Positions 6,943 to 13,602 of a stretch of 17,630 bases of DNA are shown here, piece by piece. The translations under genes were made by a program, and so were the position numbers. Source of the DNA: Chloroflexota bacterium (GTDB taxonomy: Bacteria > Chloroflexota > Dehalococcoidia > Lucifugimonadales > JACPCL1); NCBI GenBank assembly GCA_016210375.1, contig JACQUH010000263.1:1-17630 (forward strand), in the 5' to 3' direction. The notes below the pieces were generated by a model. That model had not been told where the DNA came from. It did no database searches and saw only the letters and a list, made by a program, of their open reading frames with translations. The first letter of the stretch is position 1. Each line of letters opens with the position of its first letter.

Positions 6943-7839
6943 ATGTTTACACGGATCCATCACGTGGGCCTTGTGGTGGGCGACCTGGAAGCTGCCAGGA
7001 AGCTCTGGGTGGACACCTATGGCTTCAGGGTGGACGAGGCCCGCTCGCCCCTCCCCGGCGGGCGGCACGTGCCCCTGGACGACGTGCACATCCTGGACAT
7101 CCCGGTGGGGGAGAGCGAGCTGGAGGTGAACAAGGCGAACGACCCCAACAGCGGCACGGGGCGCTACCTGGCCCGCCGCGGCCCCGGCCCACACCACCTG
7201 TGCCTCTACTCCGACGATATTGACGCCGACGTGGGGCGGCTGAAAGCCGCAGGCCAGCAGCTCATCCTGGGGCCCACCGGCAGCCGGGACCAGAATGGCG
7301 GCTCCCGCGTCGCCTTCTTCCACCCACGGAGCAACCTGGGTTTCCTTCTGGAGGTCTGGCAGAACATGCCCGTCAACGGCGTCGTTCCTCCGCCGCCCAG
7401 GGGACAGGGCGGCAAGTTCACTCGCCTGCACCACGCTGGCGTCGTCTGCGCCACCCCGGAGGAGGCCCTCAGGCTCTTCCGCGACCAGTATGGCCTGCCA
7501 GTGGACGAAAGGCGTACGCCCCTGCCCGGCGGGCGCTTCGTCCGGAGCGACAATGTGCGCATCCTGGAGTTCCCCATCGGCGAGTCCATCATTGAGGTGA
7601 GCGTGCCCCAGGACCAGGCCAGCGGAACCGCCCGCTTCCTGGCCAGCCGGGGCTCGGGCCTTCACCACGTGTGCTTCTACTCCGAGGACCTGGATTACGA
7701 CGCTGGCCGCCTGCGGTCCGCCGGCCTCCAGCAGCTTGGCGAGCTTGGCCCCGCGCGCCCTGGTAGCAGCCGCGTGACCTTCTTCCATCCCCGCAGCAAC
7801 ATGGGCGTGCTGGTGGAGCTGTGGCAGGACATACCGTAG
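6943..7839 (+). CDS. Tandem VOC (glyoxalase/methylmalonyl-CoA epimerase-like) protein
   Basis: 298 aa made of two similar halves (about 1-130 and 148-298), each a complete vicinal oxygen chelate unit. Each half has IHHVG/LHHAG, a central Glu, HHLCLYS/HHVCFYS and LLEVWQ/LVELWQ. The metal-ligand candidates are His7, Glu61, His85 and Glu127 in the first half and His154, Glu208, His232 and Glu292 in the second. The sequence leans towards methylmalonyl-CoA epimerase, which is normally one unit of about 140 aa. Here the pseudo-dimer is fused in one chain, and both sites look intact. VOC proteins also include dioxygenases and glyoxalases, so the substrate is uncertain; no mutase genes are near. The ATG at 6943 follows GGGAGAG. 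An in-frame TTG 15 nt upstream is less likely. It follows the carbonic anhydrase closely and is probably on its transcript. Confidence 0.88.
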   Translation: MFTRIHHVGLVVGDLEAARKLWVDTYGFRVDEARSPLPGGRHVPLDDVHILDIPVGESELEVNKANDPNSGTGRYLARRGPGPHHLCLYSDDIDADVGRLKAAGQQLILGPTGSRDQNGGSRVAFFHPRSNLGFLLEVWQNMPVNGVVPPPPRGQGGKFTRLHHAGVVCATPEEALRLFRDQYGLPVDERRTPLPGGRFVRSDNVRILEFPIGESIIEVSVPQDQASGTARFLASRGSGLHHVCFYSEDLDYDAGRLRSAGLQQLGELGPARPGSSRVTFFHPRSNMGVLVELWQDIP

Positions 7840-7928
7840 CCGGCAACGTCTGTTGTTGTGGAGCGTAGCCCTGGCGCCAAACAAGTCTCTCAAAATGCTT
7901 GTGTACCGCCCCCTGAAGGTCTTTGACT

Positions 7929-8035
7929 GACTAACCCAACCCCCTCTAGCTCCCCCTTCCCGCACGGGAAGGGGGAGGAGATTGGTTTGAATCATCGTCC
8001 CCCTCTCCGTAACGGAGAGGGGGACCACAGGGGAA
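7929..8035. repeat. Composite repeat, copy 2 (modules A+C, hairpin B absent)
   Basis: Module A hairpin CTCCCCCTTCCCG/CGGGAAGGGGGAG is at 7950-7977. Module C hairpin GTCCCCCTCTCCGT/ACGGAGAGGGGGAC is at 7997-8025. Between them, GGTTTGAATCATCG joins directly where copy 5 carries the 39-nt module B hairpin. It lies after the VOC gene and could serve as its terminator. Confidence 0.75.
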
Positions 8036-8162
8036 GAGATCAGTACCACACCAGCACAAGTACTTGGTTGATGACGTACAGGCTAGGGTGCAGAAAGCCA
8101 TATTGAGATAGTTTCTTAGTCCTCTCTCCTCAAGGGGGCTTTGCACCAAAAGTCAGGACGGT

Positions 8163-8256
8163 GCAGGAAACCTTGGGTTTCCTGCCGGGGTCTGGGGTGT
8201 CCCCAGACTCAAACTCTCCCTCTCCTGCAGGAGAGGGGGATACAGGGGGTGAGGTC
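8163..8256. repeat. Three hairpins, the last a module C fragment (copy 3)
   Basis: GCAGGAAACC/GGTTTCCTGC (8163-8185), GTCTGGGG/CCCCAGAC (8190-8208), and a perfect 20-bp palindrome CCCTCTCCTGCAGGAGAGGG (8218-8237) followed by the repeat end AGGGGGTGAGGTC. The 7840-8337 gap holds no gene; these and copy 2 fill much of it. Confidence 0.65.
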
Positions 8257-8337
8257 AAAGGACTTTCGGAACAAAGCCCCGCAAGGCTGGGATGAGGGGC
8301 AAGTCTCATCTAACCCACGGCAAGTAAGGAGGCAGGC

Positions 8338-9246
8338 ATGGCCGATTATCCCTTCATAGACATCCACATACACACCTATCCCACCCGGGCCATTGGGATG
8401 CAGGCCAAGGGCGGCGACGTCGGCTCGTCGGGCTACGCCGGCACCCCGGAGGAGCTGCACCCCTACATGCAAGAGGTGGGCATGACCCACGCCGCCATGA
8501 TGAACTTCACCCCCGTGGCCGACATGGTGGACGCCGCCCGCGCCCGCCTGCCCAAGGAGTACACCCCTGCGCAGCGCCGTGACGCCGAGGAGCCTATCCG
8601 CCTGCAAATGGTGGGGCGTGTGCAGAACCGCAACGTCTGGACCTGCGACCTGGCCCGCGCCGACCCCAGGCTCTTCGCCTTCATCGGCGTGGACGCCGTT
8701 ATGGACGGGGAGACCATGGCCAAGGAGGTGCACGAGAAACGGAAGCAGGGCGCCCGGGGCATCAAGCTACACCCGGAGGTGCAGCGCATCTCCATCAACG
8801 ACCCGCGCCTGTACCCCGCCTACCGCGCCGCCCAGGAAGAGGGCATGATCATCCTCACCCATACCGGGGCCTTCCGCGGCACCGACGGCAGCCACGCACA
8901 CCCCAGCATGGGCGCGGACGTGCTGCGGACCTTCCCCAACCTGAAGCTCATCCTGGCCCACCTGGGCGGCGGCATCTACCAGAAAGAGGCCCTGCAGGTG
9001 GCCGACGCCTTCCCCCAAGTGCTCTTTGACTGCTGCGGCTCCGTCCGCCTTCGCCAGGGCGGGCCCTCCGACGACGAGATGGCCGCCCTGTTCCGTCGGT
9101 TTGGCGTCCACCGCATCCTATTCGGCAGCGACTGGGCCACCGGCGACCCAACGCCGGACGTTGAGCGCATCATGAAGATGCCCCTGACGGAGGAGGAGAG
9201 GCGCATGGTACTGCGGGGCAACGCAGAGACCCTGCTAGAGCTATAG
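8338..9246 (+). CDS. Metal-dependent amidohydrolase (amidohydrolase_2, COG2159)
   Basis: 302 aa, a TIM-barrel metal hydrolase or decarboxylase of the amidohydrolase superfamily, COG2159 branch. The expected sites are in order: IDIHIH with His10 and His12, GIKLHP with Lys143, ILTHTG with His175, LAHLGG with His208, and FGSDWATGDP with Asp265 after the last strand. The branch includes ACMS decarboxylase-type and lactone hydrolase-type enzymes; here the substrate cannot be told from sequence. No signal peptide is seen, so it is cytosolic. The ATG at 8338 has AAGGAGG 7 nt upstream and gives the usual family start a few residues before HxH. It stands alone between repeat-rich gaps. Copy 4 of the composite repeat starts 2 nt after its stop codon. 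Confidence 0.9.
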   Translation: MADYPFIDIHIHTYPTRAIGMQAKGGDVGSSGYAGTPEELHPYMQEVGMTHAAMMNFTPVADMVDAARARLPKEYTPAQRRDAEEPIRLQMVGRVQNRNVWTCDLARADPRLFAFIGVDAVMDGETMAKEVHEKRKQGARGIKLHPEVQRISINDPRLYPAYRAAQEEGMIILTHTGAFRGTDGSHAHPSMGADVLRTFPNLKLILAHLGGGIYQKEALQVADAFPQVLFDCCGSVRLRQGGPSDDEMAALFRRFGVHRILFGSDWATGDPTPDVERIMKMPLTEEERRMVLRGNAETLLEL

Positions 9247-9247
9247 G

Positions 9248-9388
9248 CGACCTCACCCCTCATCTGCCCCTCTCTCTCTCTGGATCGTGAAGAATTGGTG
9301 GGATGCGGCCAGGCCGCATCCCACCAATTCAAACCAATCTTCTCCCCCTTCCCCTGGGGGAAGGGGGAGCCAGAGGGGGTTAGGTCGG
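9248..9388. repeat. Composite repeat, copy 4 (inverted orientation)
   Basis: It starts CGACCTCACCCCTC and ends GAGGGGGTTAGGTCGG, which are inverted copies of each other, like terminal inverted repeats. Inside, hairpin B is at 9292-9330 (arms GAATTGGTGGGATGCGGC and complement, CAG loop). Module A hairpin CTCCCCCTTCCCC/GGGGAAGGGGGAG is at 9342-9369. The order is B then A, so the unit is flipped relative to copies 1, 5 and 6. Confidence 0.85.
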
Positions 9389-9448
9389 AACCCAATTGGC
9401 AGATTATCTTGTAAATGACCATCAGTCGGGGGGTAACCAAATCCGAAC

Positions 9449-9468
9449 CTGGCACTTTAGTGCCAGGG
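9449..9468. repeat. Short hairpin CCTGGCAC-TTTA-GTGCCAGG
   Basis: A perfect 8-bp stem with a 4-nt loop. Part of it (AAGTGCCAGGTTC on minus) also occurs at 6215-6227. Both sites flank transposase remnants, which suggests an insertion-sequence end. Confidence 0.45.
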
Positions 9469-9660
9469 GCAGCCATGAACACCCAGAAGCAAACGGTGTT
9501 CCTCTGGATAGGGTCTTGACCTCACCCCCTGTGGAGGATGTCCGAAAGCTCAATCAGAGCAGCTTTTGGTGGTTGAACAGCACTGGTTGCGCCGGAGGAC
9601 CGGGTTTTTGGGTGAGGGATTGGGCTTTGTTATGCCCAGCTCACCCGCGTTGGCGGGGTC

Positions 9661-9960
9661 CCAGCCTGCTTCTTATCTTCTTGATGGTGTGGGCAATAGC
9701 TACCAGGCCAGCTCCGTGGTCGCTTTGGCCATGCCGCGTGGGAGCAGTTTCCTGAATCCCCTGGTGTGCTTGATGTCCCCGAAGGTGGGTTCAACGTCGT
9801 GTTTCCTCCTCTGGAATAATTCCCTGCCTTCCACCGTCTACAGGAAGTCCATAACTTGGTCCTCGGTGGCCAACGGCACGTTGTAGCCCACACCCAAGTT
9901 CCCTTCCTTCATCAGCATCACCGTAGCGTCGGGGGCGCTCGTGCCATGGGCGGTAGGAGC
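9661..9960 (-). pseudogene. Decayed IS1182/DUF772-type transposase C-terminal remnant
   Basis: Reading the minus strand gives a recognisable transposase tail: LGVGYNVPLATEDQVMDF, an in-frame stop, then VEGRELFQRRKHDVEPTFGDI and KHTRGFRKLLPRGMAKATTELAW. After a frameshift comes AIAHTIKKI. GYNVQxAVD and RRKxxVEPxFGxIK...RGFRxxLLRG are typical of IS1182-family DDE transposases, where the Glu of VEP is usually the third acidic residue. One stop, one frameshift and the missing N-terminal part show it is dead. Edges are approximate. The gap 9389-10185 otherwise has no gene that I can support. Confidence 0.7.
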
Positions 9961-10185
9961 ATCGCCTGATGCTGAACATACTCTTTGAACTCCGACACGG
10001 TTGCCCTCCTTGCCAGCCTATCCTATCCTTTCTCTACCTCCTCCTCAAAGCCATTTTCGGACAGCCTCAAAGGGGTCAGGTCAAGACGCCAGACAGTGGA
10101 AACACCATGACGACACATCAAGCATTCCGAAGGGGTGATGGTGAGGTCAATCATTCCCGTAGCACGCGCCTGGCTAGCATCAGCC

Positions 10186-10213
10186 TTGACATGCCGCCAT
10201 CCTTGGATATAAT
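10186..10213 (+). promoter_or_regulatory. Consensus promoter of the zinc-uptake operon
   Basis: TTGACA (10186-10191), a 16-bp spacer, TATAAT (10208-10213): both hexamers are perfect sigma70-type matches. Transcription should start about 10219-10221, only 7-9 nt before the ATG at 10228, giving a leaderless or nearly leaderless mRNA. The operator at 10214-10228 covers the start point, so a bound repressor would block polymerase. Confidence 0.8.
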
Positions 10214-10228
10214 TGATACAGCGTATCA
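10214..10228. promoter_or_regulatory. Predicted Zur operator 1
   Basis: TGATAC-AGC-GTATCA, a perfect 6-3-6 inverted repeat directly after the TATAAT and ending on the A of the regulator's ATG. Its outer TGATA/TATCA bases match the classic Fur-family 15-bp palindrome. The same palindrome recurs at 10713-10727. It predicts autoregulation. Confidence 0.75.
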
Positions 10229-10653
10229 TGGCTCCAACGCGCCTCTCTCCGCCTGACTTGCTAGCCATCCTGGAGGACCGGGGTTACCGCATCACCGGCC
10301 CCCGGCGGGATGTGGTGCGCCTCCTGGAACGCAAGGGCGAGGGCTTCGGCGCCGAACAGCTCTGTGGCGAGCTCCCCAGCGTCGGACGCGCCACTATCTA
10401 CCGCACCGTCCGCCTGCTGCTGGAGGCCGGCATCCTCTGTAAGCTCGCCTTGCCCAACGGCGCACCCAAGTATACCCTCGCCCGCTTTGACCACCACCAC
10501 CATACCGTCTGCACCCAGTGCGGCACCGTGGGCGATTTCCGCGACTCTACTATGGAACGACTCATGCGGGCCATCGGCGCGGAGATCCCCGGCCAGATTG
10601 TCGGCCACCGCCTGGAGGTTTACATCACCTGCCAGGGGTGTCTGGACAGGTAG
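10228..10653 (+). CDS. zur: Fur-family metal regulator, probable Zur
   Basis: 141 aa, the usual Fur-family length. An N-terminal winged helix has its recognition region RATIYRTVRLLLEAGIL at about 54-70. The hinge leads to the His-rich RFDHHHHTVC and two CxxC pairs (Cys95/Cys98, Cys135/Cys138) that normally hold a structural zinc. The family represses transcription when loaded with its metal. It is first in an operon with an ABC metal importer whose binding protein has a zinc-like site, so Zur is the best call; Fur or Mur (manganese) remain possible. The ATG at 10228 is chosen because the -10 box ends 15 nt before it. There is no Shine-Dalgarno, so translation is probably leaderless. A TTG start 15 nt upstream would fall inside the promoter. 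Its own operator overlaps its start codon. Confidence 0.88.
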   Translation: MAPTRLSPPDLLAILEDRGYRITGPRRDVVRLLERKGEGFGAEQLCGELPSVGRATIYRTVRLLLEAGILCKLALPNGAPKYTLARFDHHHHTVCTQCGTVGDFRDSTMERLMRAIGAEIPGQIVGHRLEVYITCQGCLDR

Positions 10654-10711
10654 AGCGGCACGGCATTTGTCCTCTCCAGCATCGTCCAACTCCTCTCTCA
10701 AAGGGCAATTA

Positions 10712-11659
10712 ATGATACAAAGTATCACTAGATGGCTTGCGACGATCGGAAAGGGTCGCAGGCCATTAGGGATAGGGCTGGCCCTGGCGCTCCTGGCCCT
10801 TGCCGCCCCAGCCTGCGGGAGAGACAAGACCTCTGCCCAGCAAGGCGCGGGGCCGGTCTCGGTGGTCACTACTCTCTACGCTCTGGAGTACTTCGCCGGG
10901 CGCATCGGGGGTGACGCCGTGGCGGTGGCCAATCTGGTGCCCGCCGGCGTGGAGGCCCACGACTACGAGCCGGACCCCGCAGCCATACGGAAACTGAAGG
11001 AGGCCGAGGTGGTGGCCTATGCCGGCGGAGGGTTTGACCCCTGGGTGGAGAGGGCTCTGAAGCCCGACAGCCCCTCCCAGGTGGTGGTACAGGCCGCACC
11101 TCAAGACCTTCTGCGGCTGCCCGATGGCACTTTGGACCCCCACCTGTGGCTGGATCCTGTTGACGCCCAAACCATGGCCAGGTTGGTCCAGGAGGCCCTG
11201 GCAAAGGCCCGGCCCGGCCAGGCGGAGGCCTTCACCGCCAATGCCCAGGCCCTACTGGCTGACCTTTCTGCCCTGCACCAGCGCTACCAGGCCGGCCTGA
11301 GAACGTGTGCAGGCAGGGTCGTTGTGACTTCCCACGCCGCCTTCGGCCACCTGGCGGCCCGCTACGGCCTGGAGCAGGTGCCCATCGCAGGCCTCTCCCC
11401 AGAGGCAGAACCTGCGCCCGGAGATCTGGCCGCCCTCTCCGATAGACTGAAAGCCCTGGGAGCGCGGTACATCATGGTGGAGCCTATCCTCAGCCAGGAG
11501 ATGGCCAGAGGCATGGCTCGGGAGATCGGCGCCCAGGTACTGCCCCTGCACCCTCTGGAAAGTCTGACCCCCGAAGAGTCCCAGCGGGGCGAAACCTATT
11601 TCTCGGTGATGGAGGCCAATTTGGAAAGCCTGAGAGTGGCCCTGGAGTGTACGGGATGA
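10712..11659 (+). CDS. znuA: Zinc/manganese ABC transporter solute-binding protein
   Basis: 315 aa, cluster A-I metal-binding protein (ZnuA/TroA family) that captures Zn2+ outside the membrane and hands it to the permease. A basic N-terminus, a hydrophobic stretch (19-32) and LAAPAC with Cys35 look like a lipoprotein signal, though the lipobox has Ala rather than Leu at -3. Ligand candidates are His83 (AHDYEP), His144 (DPHLW) and His208 (TSHAAFGH). His rather than Glu at the third place favours zinc over manganese. The usual fourth ligand, Asp/Glu in LDP, is replaced by His280 (LHPLE). The His-rich loop of many ZnuA proteins is absent. The ATG at 10712 follows AAAGGG by 6 nt. Operator 2 overlaps this start codon. 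The gene lies 58 nt after the regulator and overlaps the ATPase gene by 4 nt. Confidence 0.88.
   Translation: MIQSITRWLATIGKGRRPLGIGLALALLALAAPACGRDKTSAQQGAGPVSVVTTLYALEYFAGRIGGDAVAVANLVPAGVEAHDYEPDPAAIRKLKEAEVVAYAGGGFDPWVERALKPDSPSQVVVQAAPQDLLRLPDGTLDPHLWLDPVDAQTMARLVQEALAKARPGQAEAFTANAQALLADLSALHQRYQAGLRTCAGRVVVTSHAAFGHLAARYGLEQVPIAGLSPEAEPAPGDLAALSDRLKALGARYIMVEPILSQEMARGMAREIGAQVLPLHPLESLTPEESQRGETYFSVMEANLESLRVALECTG
10713..10727. promoter_or_regulatory. Predicted Zur operator 2
   Basis: TGATAC-AAA-GTATCA, the same 6-3-6 palindrome as at 10214-10228, placed across the start codon of the binding-protein gene. It might control a second, internal promoter or act as a roadblock; no clear -10/-35 pair was found in front of it. 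Confidence 0.6.
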
Positions 11660-12528
11660 CGCAACACACGGGTCCCAACGATAGCCTCCGTGTCCTCCCC
11701 AGGGGCGAGGAGCCATCGGACGCAGCGGGGGATGGGTGGGAGGGAAAGGCGCCGCCGGGCAATGGCGGCCAGCATCCTGTCCTGGAGTTCCAGGGGGTGT
11801 GGTTCTCCTATGCCCTGGAGCCGGTGCTACAGGACATCACCCTTTCAGTGAACCGGGGGGATTTCGTAGCCATCCTGGGTCCCAACGGCAGCGGCAAGAC
11901 CTCCCTCCTGCGCCTGGCTCTGGGGCTGGAACGTGCCACCCGGGGCCGCGTTCTCCTCTTTGGGCAGCCGCCCGACCGCCTGCGAACGTGGAAGAGCGTC
12001 GGGTACGTCCCCCAGATCGCCGAGGGTATCCAGGAGCGCTTTCCCGCCACGGTGGAGGAGGTGGTGGCCCAGGGATTGTACCAGGGCCTGGACCCCCTGG
12101 CATTCTTCCGGCGGAGCCATAAGGCAGAGGTACTAGAGGCCCTGGAGAGCGTGGGTCTCACTCCCTTGGCGGGCCGGCGCATCAGCGCGCTATCGGTGGG
12201 CCAGCAGCAGCGCGCCCTCATCGCCCGCGCCCTGGTGCGCCAGGCGGAGCTCCTGGTCCTGGACGAGCCTGTGGCCGGAGTGGACACGGCCGGCCAGGAG
12301 CAGTTCTACAGCCTGCTCCACCGCCTGAACCAGGAGCAGGGCATCACCGTCGTCCTGGTGTCCCACGACATCGGCGCCATGCTGCGCGAGGCGACCACCT
12401 GCGCTTGCCTCAACCGCACCTTGGTGTTCCATGGCCCGACCCACAGCCTGACCAGCAACGAGCTGTCACAGCTTTACGGCCTGCCCGTGGAGGTGCTCCT
12501 CCACGATGTCCTGCACGAGCACCGCTAG
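11656..12528 (+). CDS. znuC: Zinc/manganese ABC transporter ATP-binding protein
   Basis: 290 aa, the ATPase that powers the metal importer at the inner membrane face. Walker A GPNGSGKT is at 75-82, the Q-loop VPQ near 118-120, the signature LSVGQ at 179-183 (Val instead of the usual Gly), Walker B LLVLDE at 199-204, D-loop Asp210, and switch His237 in VSHD. The start overlaps the binding-protein stop as ATGA (11656-11659), which points to translational coupling. The first 42 residues are a Gly/Asp/Glu/Pro-rich extension not normal for ZnuC, before the usual VLEFQGVWFSY. No good internal start codon was seen to remove it. Specificity comes from its partners rather than from this subunit. Confidence 0.92.
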   Translation: MTQHTGPNDSLRVLPRGEEPSDAAGDGWEGKAPPGNGGQHPVLEFQGVWFSYALEPVLQDITLSVNRGDFVAILGPNGSGKTSLLRLALGLERATRGRVLLFGQPPDRLRTWKSVGYVPQIAEGIQERFPATVEEVVAQGLYQGLDPLAFFRRSHKAEVLEALESVGLTPLAGRRISALSVGQQQRALIARALVRQAELLVLDEPVAGVDTAGQEQFYSLLHRLNQEQGITVVLVSHDIGAMLREATTCACLNRTLVFHGPTHSLTSNELSQLYGLPVEVLLHDVLHEHR

Positions 12529-12530
12529 CC

Positions 12531-13346
12531 ATGCCTGCAATCTTTGAGTACGACTTCATGGTGCGATCCCTCATCGGAGGGGCCCTGGTGGGGGCCATGG
12601 CCCCGGCCCTGGGCATCTTCCTGGTGCTGCGCCGCCTCTCCCTCATCGCCGACACCCTCTCCCACGTGGCCCTCATGGGCGTGGCCGTGGGCCTGCTGAC
12701 CCACACGATGCCCGTGGGCGTCGCCCTGGCGTCCACGACCCTGGGCGCCGTGGCTATTGAGCAGCTCCGCCTGCGAAAGGCCCTCCCGGGCGATGCGGCC
12801 ATGGCCGTATTCCTGTACACCGCCCTGGCCATAGCAGTGGTGGTCATCAGCCTGGCGGGCGGGTTCAATGTCGGCCTCTTCAGCTACCTCTTCGGCAGCA
12901 TACTGACCATAGACGCCGGCGACCTGTGGCTGGCAGGGGGCCTGGCCGTCGTCGTGCTGGGGAGCATCGTTGCCCTGTTCTCAGAGCTAGCCCAGAGCTC
13001 CTTTGACACCGACCTCGCCCGCACCACGGGCGTCCAGGTCAACGGCGTCAGCATCCTTCTGGCGGTGCTCACCGGGGCGGCCATCACCCTGTCCATGCGT
13101 ATCGTGGGTGTGCTGCTGGTAGGGGCGCTGATCGTCATCCCCGTCCTGGCCAGCCTGCGCGTGGCCACGGGGCTGCGGGCCGCCCTGTTGACCGCGGTTG
13201 CCCTTGGAGTGGCCAGCGCGCTAGCGGGCCTGGCTATCGCCTTCTATGCCAACCTGGCTGCGGGAGGGGCCGTGGTCCTCACCGCCGCCGGCGTCCTGCT
13301 GCTCATAGAGGCTGTGGTCTTCCTGCGGGGTCGCAAGAGAGCCTAG
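12531..13346 (+). CDS. znuB: Zinc/manganese ABC transporter permease (ABC-3 family)
   Basis: 271 aa, very hydrophobic, with roughly eight predicted membrane segments, the channel subunit of the importer. Family marks include LGIFLVLRRLSLIADTLSHVALMGVAVG near the N-terminus (the conserved SH...G stretch) and GVQVNGVSILLAVLTG followed by MRIVGVLLVGALIVIP, the coupling-helix region that contacts the ATPase. It ends in a short basic tail (RGRKRA). The ATG at 12531 lies 2 nt after the ATPase stop with no strong Shine-Dalgarno, so it is probably translated by coupling. It is the last gene of the operon. The full A-B-C composite repeat begins 31 nt downstream, between this gene and the convergent transporter gene. 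Confidence 0.92.
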   Translation: MPAIFEYDFMVRSLIGGALVGAMAPALGIFLVLRRLSLIADTLSHVALMGVAVGLLTHTMPVGVALASTTLGAVAIEQLRLRKALPGDAAMAVFLYTALAIAVVVISLAGGFNVGLFSYLFGSILTIDAGDLWLAGGLAVVVLGSIVALFSELAQSSFDTDLARTTGVQVNGVSILLAVLTGAAITLSMRIVGVLLVGALIVIPVLASLRVATGLRAALLTAVALGVASALAGLAIAFYANLAAGGAVVLTAAGVLLLIEAVVFLRGRKRA

Positions 13347-13377
13347 TGTGGTGCATCTAACGCTTCGTTACCTCGTT

Positions 13378-13528
13378 CCACCTAACCCCCTGACCCTCCT
13401 TCCCGCACGGAAAGGGGGAGAAGAACGGTTTGAATTGGTGTGATGCGGCGCTGCCGCATCACACCAATTCTTCACAATATCGTCCCCCTCTCCTGGAAGG
13501 AGAGGGGGACTAGAGGGGGAGAGGTCGG
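13378..13528. repeat. Composite repeat, copy 5 (complete A-B-C)
   Basis: The only complete unit. It starts CCACCTAACCCCCT and has an imperfect module A stem. Hairpin B is at 13432-13470 (arms GAATTGGTGTGATGCGGC and complement, GCT loop). Hairpin C is GTCCCCCTCTCCT/AGGAGAGGGGGAC at 13482-13510. It ends GAGGGGGAGAGGTCGG, roughly complementary to its start. It lies between two convergent genes, where a two-way terminator would be expected. Confidence 0.85.
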
Positions 13529-13602
13529 ACATGCCCCTTTCCTTCAAAGGCAAGAGGGGCGCAGTCTCCCCACGGAGGGCCCTGCTCCCGGCACGGTGGG
13601 GG

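Noticed and set aside
6262..8049. Long 595-residue open frame on the minus strand across the carbonic anhydrase and VOC genes
   Set aside because: It is a mirror frame caused by GC-rich codons. The plus-strand proteins have clear family motifs, ribosome sites and a promoter; this frame has none.
9396..9755. Plus-strand open frames in the 9390-9900 gap
   Set aside because: No family resemblance or ribosome site. The minus strand of most of this stretch reads as a decayed transposase, which explains it.
10310..10711. Upstream extension of the binding-protein reading frame through the regulator gene
   Set aside because: The extension is an out-of-frame reading of the Fur-family gene. The protein begins at 10712 with a ribosome site and signal sequence.
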